This document shows, one piece after another, positions 1-33,800 of a stretch of 64,000 nt of DNA. The notes under the pieces were generated by a model. It had not been told where the DNA came from, did not search any database, and saw only the letters and a program-made list of their open reading frames with translations. The stretch comes from Haliclystus octoradiatus (Eukaryota; Cnidaria; Staurozoa; Stauromedusae; Haliclystidae), in contig OU744449.1 of NCBI GenBank assembly GCA_916610825.1, forward strand, positions 22,829,793 through 22,893,792, read 5' to 3'. The position numbers were made by a program, and so were the translations under genes. Position 1 is the first letter of the stretch, and every line of letters begins with the position of its first letter.

Positions 1-382
1 AATCTCCACCGATAATAGCATCAACTTTGCTGTATGCCAGCTGCCCAATTTCTTGTCGAATTGCTAGATTTTCATTACACATAGTATTATTCCATATAAA
101 CCGTAAAGTTCTACCAGGTAATAAATTAGGATTATTATTAATGTCTTCTAAAGCAACAGTGATAGCAGAGGCATAATACTGGCCAGTGATGTATGTACTA
201 AGGGTTATGCTTGGCTCAAAAGTATAGGGTAATAATAAGCCTAATAAAATCTCTTTGGATGAATTTCTCCCTGATATCACAACATCTCCACAATTGATTC
301 TTGTATAGCTTTGATATAATATAAGTATGACAACATTCAAACCAACGACAGTTAAGCGTGATTGTTTCATTTTTATTGACAT
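1..382 (-). CDS. Receptor guanylate cyclase paralogue, first exon only (partial, runs off left edge)
   Basis: Read leftwards from an ATG at 382-380 (alternative in-frame ATG at 370-368), the frame stays open to position 1 (127 codons). It has a hydrophobic signal-peptide-like start, then the beginning of an ANF-type receptor ligand-binding domain. Motifs EILLGLLLPYTF, LRFIWN and LAIRQEI align with exon 1 of the complete gene at 26106-25663. By eye 55 of 84 aligned residues match, or roughly two thirds. It lies 3.4 kb downstream of that gene's stop codon and on the same strand, so it is the first exon of a second tandem gene, not an alternative exon. No stop or frameshift is seen. The remaining exons, including the cyclase domain, lie outside the window, so catalytic status is unknown. 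Confidence 0.88.
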   Translation of the reverse strand, partial: MSIKMKQSRLTVVGLNVVILILYQSYTRINCGDVVISGRNSSKEILLGLLLPYTFEPSITLSTYITGQYYASAITVALEDINNNPNLLPGRTLRFIWNNTMCNENLAIRQEIGQLAYSKVDAIIGGD

Positions 383-2717
383 GATTTCACGGATAATGTA
401 TAAAAAAACTCTAGCCCATGCACACATTCGATCACGAAAGCCTCACTTCGACTATTTACAATGGCAGGCTTTCAAGTAAGTTTCTCTCTTCTTTAAAAGA
501 ATGATAAATATATCGTAATAAAACCATCATTTCAATAGTATAAACAGATTGATGTGATCTATCCACAAGCATGAATGATGAACAAATGACCGCGCAAACA
601 ATCACTAGAGCTAAGCATTATCATCATGCTGCGGCAAGAAAAACAATATTGGACATTTCACAACCAAACCAACTATCACCGCTATCTGCACATTTACAAT
701 CGACATGAAGGAAATCGATGAAATCGATAGTTATCACCTGTCATCGTTATCCAATCAAAATACTCATCATATTCACGAGAATTTAATTTAACCAATCATG
801 CCATTTGATTTCTTTGATCAAAACTTTATTCATTGTTATGCAAATTATTTGTAAAATTGGTCGGTGAATCTTCGGTATACAAAAACAAAACGATTATTTA
901 CCGAATTTAAATCTTACTGCATGACTTCCGCTTAAATAACAAATCAATGTTTTGGTATGTGCTGAAATTTGAAGCGAAAACTACTTGGAGCATCCTGCCT
1001 GACTGATGGGCATCATAGTAAAACATACATTGCCAAACGTCAAACTCTCATGAAAATACAGCTTTCAAAAGTTATTGAATATCAAATATAGATAGATATG
1101 AATTCCTAAATATTTGGTTTGAAAAAGTGGTTTATGAATATGATTCCTGATTTCATCAAGTGGCAAGCACATATAGTTTTCATGCGGCTCGAGTGGCTTG
1201 ATTATTTTCGATGTGTTTCTTGTGCATGTTTGCTATGAAATTAGTAAACTTTAAGTTTCTCCATAACATGGAAACACATGTTTTTATTTCAGTAAATGAA
1301 GTAATGAACACGTAGACAGTTAGCACTCTATGGGTCTGAAAGATGCCACATCCTGCATCCTGAATTTCAATGCAGGGGTGATACTAAATGGGGACAAGAG
1401 CATTCAGTGCCCTGCCAAACTATTCCGACCCCTCGTCGGGGAAAAAAATAACAATCGGAATTTAATTAGAATAATTTTCAGTTTCCAGAATATGCAATCA
1501 GACTTCACCAGATATGCTAGAATTAAAATTTCACCAAATACGGAAATTGACCAAATAAAGTTCTAATGATAATAACAATCATATTCATGGAGCTATTTGT
1601 TTAATTAACAGTATCCAAGTTACCAGTACAAGAAATTAATTCGATGCTATTAGGCAGCTTCATATTTTATACTAATGATACATTTACATTTTCTGTTAGG
1701 CTAACGATGAATACCAAACGTACTGTGTATCATACATAAATACAGTATACCGTATCTCTGTATCATCACTCAACAGTCGCCAATTTTATTTCTATCAGTG
1801 TATCCGATTTCCCCTTATCTTATATCACTGCTGTGTTAATATTTTATACCAGATTTCAATATGAGCTCTTAGCTTGTTTAAACTGTGCCGAATTTTAATG
1901 TGTAATATGTTCTTATCTTTGGATAAGTCTGAAATACAGTCACAATTTGAAATTTTCACACCACAAAAGATTTCTCACTTACAATACATTCACAAAGTTA
2001 TTAACTCTCTTATCTATAGATTATAGGGTAATATGTTAATTGCCTCTATACTTGGATGTGTCGGAATTTACCAAGAACAAAGGAAGTACAGCTGAGTTTA
2101 TCAGACAGACTATAACATCTGTCAACTTATACTGGAAATATCTCAAAAATAATTATTTGAGAATTACTTTAGATATAATTAAATTAAAAGGGAAATCAAC
2201 TTTCTTAAATCCTTAATTAAAGTTACAAAGAGATGTTCTGATTTTAACCTTGTATATGATAATGAAAAATCGGTAAAAATAATGAGATTTAGAATACAAA
2301 TTATAGACAAGCTTGAAATCATTCCCTTAATCTTGAAATTGTCTCTCATTAAAAGAATCAAACGCATGTCAGTAACACATATTCCAGTAGAGTTAAGACA
2401 TATTAGGCTCACCACCCTTAAATATTACTGAAAAAAAATTCAAATAAAAATGTGAAGTTGCTGTTGAAAAATTGTTCAAAGTACATGTTACCAGGGAAAA
2501 ATTTGTAACCGTCTTCGGATATTTTGATGAACTCATAAAGAAGGTAGTCGCTATAACAGTACCATACTAAATTAGCCGTTTATTCTAAAGTTTGGATCAT
2601 ATTCTTGTCTGTAAGTGCAACACTTTTAAATTGCCTTTACTATACATCTTGTTTTGTTTGTTTCAATATATAGGAAGCAAAAAATATAACTGCAATCTGT
2701 CATTTACTGAATAAGAG

Positions 2718-2905
2718 ACCGCTCTAGACAGATTGCAGCTATACACAAGTGACCACTATATACAGGTAGTTATTATAGACATGTGACCACTATACACGTG
2801 ACAGCTATCCACAGATGACCACTATACACAGGTGGTCATTATACACAGATGAACAGTATAAACAGGTGGTCATTATAGACAAGTGGCCACTATAGTGTGT
2901 TGGCG
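2718..2905. repeat. Degenerate cluster related to the ACAGTnAAACCTG MITE family
   Basis: Short motifs of the type 'gaccactata...aggtggtcattata' repeat several times head to tail. They are the internal motif of MITE family A described at 10690-10870 and elsewhere. The canonical ends are missing, so this is probably a decayed and internally amplified copy. Confidence 0.55.
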
Positions 2906-3787
2906 GTGTATATTCCTCATAAATCACAGTTTAATTTAATATTCATTTTCAAATAAATGGAAAGTCAATCAAGGTCCTTTACAATAAGTAGTTTTAAACT
3001 ACATTCGTTATAATTGATTATAAAATGTAAATAAAATCGTATGGTTACAAATATCATGGTGTTATTATCTACGTCTTTACTGTATACAATTCGAAAAGGC
3101 TATGCCCATATTAAATATTTACATTTAAAAACATTTATTATATTTTTTAAAATACAAATAATGTATCTATTTTCAATATACATTCTACGATTTCATATTA
3201 AATCCTATCTATTTTTTTCCTAAGTTTGATGTTATAGCAGATCATATAATTCTGATAGTTAATCTTTTATTGTCCCATATCTTCATTTTGTTTATTTTTC
3301 GTCCCATTTTATTTTCTACATTTTAAATTTGTTCTTTAATAATATGTTTGATTTATACAATTTGCATTTAGCTGTAAACTGAAAGTATGACTTCATGATA
3401 ATTCCACTGTATAATGTATGTCTATCGTTAATTTTTAGATTGTATGTCAGTCTGCATACAGTCTATCTAATGTAAATAAGAATCTCCTAAATAAGAATAT
3501 TATAATTTCATAAGAGGTCTAACTTGTACCAACATCTATTAGTTATACATGATCGAGTAGCCATGAAAATCAGAAAAAAGTTTTTAAATTTACCATTTGT
3601 GTATGTATATCATTTGTGTATATGACTGATATCTCTTTGATTTATTTATATTCCAGTGGGTTTTCAGTCCAAATTTAATTTGCCAATGCTCATCCTTCGT
3701 ATCTCTTATGCAGTAGCAACAAAGACGTATAATAATATCTTTTGATAGCTTTTGTTGTTGTGTATTAATATGAATAAAAATAGATCA

Positions 3788-3793
3788 TTTATT
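3788..3793 (-). promoter_or_regulatory. Polyadenylation signal of the receptor guanylate cyclase gene
   Basis: On the minus strand an exact AATAAA lies 37 nt beyond the TGA stop at 3832-3830, which fits a canonical poly(A) signal for this gene. The call rests on motif and position only. Confidence 0.5.
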
Positions 3794-3829
3794 TTCTCAA
3801 ATTTAATTTAAGATATCGGTTTTTTGTTA

Positions 3830-26106
<22,277 letters not shown>

Positions 26107-26694
26107 TTCGAGTAGGGATTAGCCGGTCTAAATGAAATCATCACCATAATGAGTAAAGTAGTAACATAAATAACACCATTTGAGATAAACTTCTTCAAAT
26201 ATATATGAATAGAATTATTTTGAAAGACAATTGCGCTTGAACCGCCATGATTTGACACGCTGAGGTCGAACAAATAATAATTGAAACATTTCACAACAAA
26301 ACGCCGAGACAACCTTTTCAAAACAGACACTACAGAATATCACATGTCCTTCATCTTATAATGTCAACCAATGAAAGCTCATTATTCATACGACAAATTT
26401 CAAGCTAGCCAATCACAGCATTGATACAAAGATTAAATATTATCATCATTATTGTTTTATTATTGTTTTTCTGAAATATAACAGCTTAACTGTTAAAAAA
26501 TAGTTAGCTTGTTTCTACTGACAGCAAGACCAGCTGACAAGAAAATAACTTGTAAAATGGTTCTTGAATGAATTTTGAAGTAAAACAATTAAAATTCAAA
26601 AATAATTACAAATAGACAGGTTTGACTTTTATTTATGTATGAATAATGTTTGGTTTTCATATCGCGGACTTGAATCATACTTGAAAATATTGCG

Positions 26695-26924
26695 TGTATC
26701 AGCGGCTTTCCCGGGAGTGACCCCGGGATCACAGGGAGATTATTTGAGTATGTTGAGAAATAGTTGCCCTGGGGGGAAGGGATTTTGTATTCTTTTCAAA
26801 ATGTTGATACCACCCCCGGGAGAACCCCCGAACTACTACACAGGGGTAATAAATTAGTTTGGTTGGACCAATTTTGCAAATCCGGGGATTCCGGGGTCAC
26901 CCCCCGGGGAAACAGCTGATACAT
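26695..26924. repeat. G+C-rich foldback MITE, about 230 bp
   Basis: Inverted ends: 'tgtatcagcggctttcccgg' at 26695 and 'ccccggggaaacagctgata' near 26920. Both carry 'gtgaccccggg'-type cores. The base composition contrasts sharply with the AT-rich surroundings. Non-coding. Confidence 0.8.
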
Positions 26925-27347
26925 GCATAACTTTGATTAGTGGTTTTGTGCTGCTATAAATACAATGCATCACTTGCATTTCTTTATTAGACTTTCTTGG
27001 TGTAAATAACAGGTGGTTTTGTAACAGTTGAAACCTCCAGAAGAACAGGGACGTCATTAAAATATTTATCAATATAACAAGTTTATCCCTGTTTGCCCCT
27101 GTTTATGTACGGATTTTTAACCGCAATTGGCTGTGACATGTCGTCGTATATGCTATTTTCAGAACATTCAATTAAATTTGAAACAAACTTTACTGGTATT
27201 CAATTTCTGAGTGTAGTCCCAAAATTGATATGTTTGCGTACGGAACAGTTTGCTGTAGCTGAGTGCAGCATAAACCAAATCTAGATTTTTGTACAAATCC
27301 GACGATCGAGGATTATCCGCCGGTAGTCCAATCGAACCCGTTAAACC

Positions 27348-27393
27348 AGAGCCATCTATTTACAAATAGATGTATTTGTAAATAGATGGCTCT
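27348..27393. repeat. 46-bp near-perfect palindrome
   Basis: Arms 'agagccatctatttacaaat' and its complement flank a loop of about 5 nt. Too short for a typical MITE. It could be a minimal foldback element or a structured site in the cyclase upstream region. Confidence 0.85.
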
Positions 27394-27897
27394 GCGTTAA
27401 ACGCCAGACATTTAGCATTTAATGCGTATGCTAAACCGTACAGCAGCAACTATAATGTTCTTTTTTACATCTGGAAACAATACTGTATTCTTTTTCAGTG
27501 AAATATAAATTTATTCAATGAAACAGACCAGAGAAAAAAATTCTCTTATAAGTTTTGTAACACCGCTTATTTTAGTGCTTTTAAAATAGCATTTGAGTTA
27601 CAATCAAAATTTGTTGGTGTTCGAAACATCAAAGCCGGAAAGTATTACAATTTCCAAGATCATGCAATAGAAATTTGGGAGCGCTCGAAGCAATTATTAT
27701 TATTTGGCAAATGTAAATATAAAACTCACGAAAGTCCTATATAGGGAACGTTAAAATAATTTGAAAATATTCTAATCTCAGTTTACACAATATATACATA
27801 TATACTCCTGTAAAACAGACCTTCCGTTATTTGCAGAATTAAAAAAATCATATTTGTCTTTGTCAACTAAAATGGGCCATAAATTATTTCATGGTAA

Positions 27898-30800
27898 TTA
27901 TTTGCCCTCATTTTTGAAGGCAACGGCTAACATTTCTTTTTCATCAATTAATTTCTCTCTAGGTTTATTTGCATTTTTCCCTCTTGAGATTTCTTCTTCA
28001 TTTATTTTTCTCCAATCTGAGAAGGTAACATGTCGTATACCTACAATTTAATAAACAAAACCTAATTACCAACACTATCTATACAAGCTTATATAGATGC
28101 ATGATCGCTATTTATAAGATGAAAAGTTAAAACAACCATGACATAGTGGCAGCTATTATAAGTTTGTAACAAAGTTAGTTTTAAACAAAATTTCGGACAA
28201 AATAAAATAAAAAGATATTGCAACAAGATGTTATTCATACAAAAACGTTTACCATCAAGTGCAGTTTCAAAGTTGAAAACTTTTTATTTCTTACTATATC
28301 TAAAAAGATTGCGGTAGATTTGCAGTAAATGTACAAAGGTACCAGAATCGAAATGTATCTTGAAAACAGAATTTACCAGGGAACTTACATGTTTTTTGTT
28401 TTAAGATGACCTACTCCATATTGGAAAAAACACATGGGGCTATAGTCCATTGTGCAGCATTTTCCTTAATTGTTGGTATGTGATAGGCCGTGATAGTCTA
28501 AATTTAGATATTGATTGGTTCGGTAGTAGATTGTATACATGGCTAAAGAAATTAGTATTTACAATAAAGATAATATAAGGATTAATTAAATAAATAATTT
28601 ACATATTTGCATTTCTTCTTCGGAGAACAGGTCCACTACGAGCAGAAGCCACAATAGAGTTCAAGTATATTTTATTTTGTTAGACAAAACAGAAAGTGAA
28701 ATAAAATTTACTATAAGCCTGTCAAGATCACAATTAAGTAACACCAGGTATCTATATATCTAGTAAGACTAGTATGATATGACTGAGAAACTGCGAAAGC
28801 TGGACTCCACATCAAGGACCACACACACCCTCTCAAGAAAATCAATCGTAAACAGTTTTAGCAATGATATATACAAGATCGATAGCGCCAACTGCACAGT
28901 GCCAAATCAACCTCTGTACCCAGGGGGGTAACTCCAGCTCTTTAGGGATGGGGAGGTGCCACTTTGGAAAAAGGTAAAGTACCCAAAAGTCTACAAATTC
29001 TGTTGATGCTACCCAAAAAGTTCTAGCAGGTTGATTGATATAAGTAAATACACAAAAGTGATGCAAAATGTTTCAAAAATTCTTGAAAAAGTCAAAAATA
29101 GGATACCCAAAAGCTCCAAAATTTGAAATCTCATACCCAAAAAGTTTTTTCTCAGCTGGAATATGGACCGAAAAAAGTGGCGCGCCCCCGTTTAGCCGTC
29201 CTAGTGGAGTTACCCACCGGGCCTCTGTAACCGTTACTTAAACGCTCAAGCATGTACATTACATGTTTTTAATAAATGCTTGTATACCACACATTTCGGT
29301 GAAGGGTCGTCAGTGTAGCGCGCGTGCAAATTTTAAGGGCATCACAGACCTGTTATTGCCTTTCTGACATCGGGGACATCTATATAGCTGAATTGCGTAT
29401 TCTATATGTACAATGTATAGGGTCCGACAAAAGTGGGGATCCTGGGATCCTAGATAATTGGGAACAGTGCAATGATTGATTGTCTGGAAACACTGATTCA
29501 GCATATGAAGATATATTGCTGCTGTATATGCAATTAATTATCGATCTAATGGATCTTGACAAATCTCAAAGATTTGATCGTTGGATCGTTTACGTTTGAA
29601 TAAAAGTTGAAAATGAACATGCATAGAATGTAGATTGTAGATTGTTGCACAGTCCACCCACGAGGCTCAACAGCTGACCGTATACTTTTTCATAACCTAA
29701 TTAAATGATAATATCAGATCAAATATTTTATTTATATTACAGCGATCTGTCATCATTGTTAATTTTATAACGTAAAAAGTATTTTCAATAACATTAAAAC
29801 TATTCCAAAAATTCGCGCGATAACGGTGTCAAGTATACGGCGTTTCATATTGTGACTTTAACTTTACGAATTCGTGCAACGTTTGTATTGCTAACTTTTT
29901 TGTAGAGTTTCCACTATCAGTAAAGCTATAATTAACTGCTTTCAATATGATATAGAAGGATAGAGATTTATTTATTTCAAACGCTCGATAAAACATAATC
30001 AAACTCAGGTTAGCTGATAAAGCTATATACTATACATTGTATGAAAGTCAACGATTGATAGTCCTGTAGGCATGGTATGACAAAAGTAGGAATCCTCCAA
30101 TCCTAGATTCCAGAAGGCTAGAGCAAATTCAGAAGAAAATCAATATTTTTATGATTTACTGGTCAAACATCAACAAGAAATTCAGAAGAAAATGTTCAAA
30201 TGCCTCTATATGATTGCAGAAGGCTGAACTCATTGTCAGACCCTGCCTAAAGGTCATATACATACAGTACTGAACTTCAAAAGAAAAAACTGTTGTTTGC
30301 AAATTTTTTATGGATTTCTTAGCAATACGTTACGATTATAAAAATATAGTGAGTATATTAACTCAATACAATAGTCTATTTAGAGTAAATTGCATCAAGC
30401 CAACTACGATCGATTATAGTCATGGCGACGGAATGTATAATTTGACTGTTTCATCGCCAATGCAATTTGAACAAAACAAAGGAATGTCAAAAGAAGACTC
30501 TCTCCACGTAAGATTATATGTACGTGCATTTATCTAGTGATTTATTTACATTTTTGAGCATCAATCTTGACCTCAAGATAGCATTATTTTGTGAAAAAGA
30601 TCGTCAAGAATGTTCTAGTAAAATTCTTCGGGCTATCCTTCATTTTCAACATGTAGTCTATGATGTAACTTCATTTTTGCATCTTCCAGTCAGAGTTTAT
30701 TTTATGTGTATTTAAGAAAGGTTAAATAGTTTCCTTATCTATATGATAAGATTGCTTGAAGAAAAGATTAAAAGATTAATCAGATACATTCATAAATGCA

Positions 30801-33800
30801 TCGCTGCATAGAGCAAGTGTCGTGTTGTCTGCGAGGTTGAGTTTCGAACATCCCTCAAACCATGCAATGCATGTCTTCTTTTTATTCAGATAAATCGAAG
30901 CACGCGGAAGAGGCTGTTAGGTGGTTCTTCTCAAGTAGTATTTCCACATCATCCATAACATAACGCTTTCACATCAATCTCAATCCCAACCAACCAGCTA
31001 TTAGCCGACATCTTATTTCTTAATCTCAAATCCCAACAATAAACATCACTCTGAGATTGATCCATACTGTCGTACACAGAAATACAAAGACGATTTAATA
31101 AAGATTAGTCTGTCCAAGATTAAAGACTGATAGATAACAACCAATGATCAATATGAAAGGGTGGTCATTAAATACACGTAATACTAGTTTAATAGGCAGA
31201 ATATCCATCAAAAATATTGATACATTAAATATTATAATCTTTAAATCTAGCACAAGTCAGAGGATATCAAAAACAGCTCAAAAGAGCTGCTTGGATTTGA
31301 AATCATTTGACTGGGCAGATTAGATCTAGATTGGATTCAACCAAATTGAATTTTGAAGTTTATTGCATGTGCTGTATATTGTATAATTCAAAAGAATCTA
31401 ATGGAACTCTTGAACTTACAAAACGTAAATTCAAAAGTTCGCAAACGTTCCATTTCCAAAACGTTTCCATGACTCAATTTCAAAGATTTCCTAATGAAAG
31501 ATTTAAACGGAGCGAAATGTTCAGGATTATACGATATAATTGAAATATTCAGGATTATACGATATAATTGAAATCCAAATGCAATATCATTAATTAAGAG
31601 GAAATTGCACAACTGGACTAGTCGAATGCCCTTTAGCAAGATTTAAGATTTCATCTTGAAATACAAGCAGCTACTAGGGTGTAAATTCTGTTTCAATCGA
31701 TTTTTCAAAACATTTGATTCTGGTACAATTGTACATTTACTACAAATATGCCAGTAGCTTTTTCGATACGAGTAGAAATAAAACTAATTACTTTAAAATT
31801 GCACTACGTTTTCAAGGAGTTGCCCACTAATTTGCACAGGGTATGGGGTAGGACTAGGGAGTTGTCCCATCAATCAACAAAGGGTATGGGGTAGGTCTAT
31901 GGAGTTGTCTCATTAATTAACAAAGGGTAAGCTCAGGGTGTGTAAGGCGTCAGTTGAATATGGTATTACAATAATACATTACAATGATGACAAAAGACAA
32001 CAATATAAATATGTATGACTCTGACTTGGAAGAAATATTGATCATACGTTACATGATTATATCATACGTTCATATAATTTCCATACCTTTCTCTTGCAAT
32101 ACAGTTATAATTGACTGACTACGATCATTACCATTTTTGACTTTGATTTGACCTATAGTAACAGTAACTAATTAATTAAAAACATTGCAGCACGGCAACA
32201 TTGCTTCAGCTTATCATCATGAATAATTATTCTTTTCATATGTTGAAAATATCAATAAATTGAAAGTTGAAAATTTAAAATGTTTTTCTTCATCTGTATC
32301 TGTTTCAATTCGATTTAAATTCAATCCCCGTGAAGACAGTTAATGAACGTTAAATTGTCCAAATTTTATCAATTGTTCATGAAAGACTCATCAACTATTC
32401 ATCAACTGTCACGGTCCATGGAATGTTTATGCAATGTTTACAAACAGTTTACGAAGCGTTCATGAAAACGATTCATGAAAAACAGGCCTTATGTAATGTG
32501 CAGTTGAAGAACTTTTTAATGAAAAGTTCATTAGTAGTTCATAAAGCTCTGAACGGTTCATGGACTATTTCTGCGAAGTTTACAAACTGTTAACGAAAAG
32601 TTCATGGAAAGGTTCATGAAAACAGCTGGCCATGTGAAAATCAGGAAATTTTTGATAAATAGTTCATTAAGTTCATGAACTGTCTATAGAATGTTTACGA
32701 ACAGTTCATGAATGTTCACAAAGTTCATAAACTGTTGAACTGTCCATGAAAATGTCATGAAAGGTTCATAATAAACAGGACATGTCAAGTTTATGAACTT
32801 TTCATAACCTGTAAATAATTTGTTCATAAAAAGTTCATGAAATATTTATAACGTGTTTATGAACAGTTTATCAATGCTAATAAAGTTTGTAAACTGTTCA
32901 TGAATTTTAATAAAGTTTATAAACATTTCATGAACTATAGCAGTAACTTTTGTGAATTAAGATCTCCCTTGTAAAATGGCTATCATGATACAGGATTAAT
33001 GAAACATAACATGAATTTCTACATAGCCTACCTGATTTCAGATCTTCCAAGATAGTATCACCAGTCTCTTTGGCTTGAGCCATTGTTGTTACAATAACAC
33101 CAACAGGTCCATGCTTAACCCAACCACTGCAATACAGCCCTACATTAATAAGTACAGACAAGTAATCAATCAATATACCATAGGTACTTTATATATACAG
33201 GCAAGCAAAGAAAAACCTATGCAGTCAAATGATTTTACACTAACATGCAGCCTTTTGTGAGGTGCTTGCAATATTCTAATGATTGCTAGTTTTCTATTGA
33301 CGAAGAGGTTACAAATTTTATAAATTGTACTTCCAATGAGATCTCTAAATACCCCTGCAAAGAAAACAGTTCAGGAGTTCATGAACAGGTCAGGCCCCAA
33401 ATTTTCATGAACTGTTCGTGAACTATCTGTGAGGGTTCATGACTGTTCATGAACAGTTAATAGAACAGTTCAGGAAAATTGAAGCCATTTAACGTTCATG
33501 AATTGTTTTTCGCAGGGGTAGTGTCAGGTACTATAACTACTTTACAATTTTCCAAACAGCAACACCATTTTCTAAATGTTCAGCCTGGATGTTTTGGTAC
33601 TACCATTGCGAAAAAATCCATGAGTTCATGAACAGTTCATGAACATTTTTTTTTTAAATAGCCATAGAGATGCAATGTTAGAGGACTAGAAAGTTACATT
33701 CTCTACTGACACCAAAACCATGAAAAAAACTGTGAAATTTTATTGCGTTTTCATGGCATTTTTACATTTTAATATGTGAATATGGATGTATTCATGGTTT

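Larger units (their letters stand above)
383..3829. other. Intergenic region between tandem guanylate cyclase genes
   Basis: This 3.4 kb gap separates the stop of the complete cyclase gene (3830) from the start of the next copy (382). It should hold the promoter of the leftmost gene, but I see no convincing TATA box or other regulatory motif. The only structured piece is a degenerate MITE-like cluster at 2718-2905. Open frames here (for example 1330-1566, 2179-2415, 3041-3223) have no recognisable domain and look like chance frames in AT-rich DNA. Confidence 0.6.
26107..27897. other. Intergenic region between cyclase start and FDXR end
   Basis: This 1.8 kb gap should contain the promoter of the guanylate cyclase gene (both genes are on the minus strand). 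No clear TATA box is seen. It contains a G+C-rich foldback MITE at 26695-26924 and a 46-bp perfect-looking hairpin at 27348-27393. Open frames 26639-27072 lie on the MITE and are not genes. Confidence 0.6.

Noticed and set aside
28600-28680. Extra FDXR exon with a donor-like 'atatgtaaat' on the minus strand
   Set aside because: Its translation does not resemble FDXR, whereas the 66-bp exon at 32087-32152 fits in phase between exons 12 and 14.
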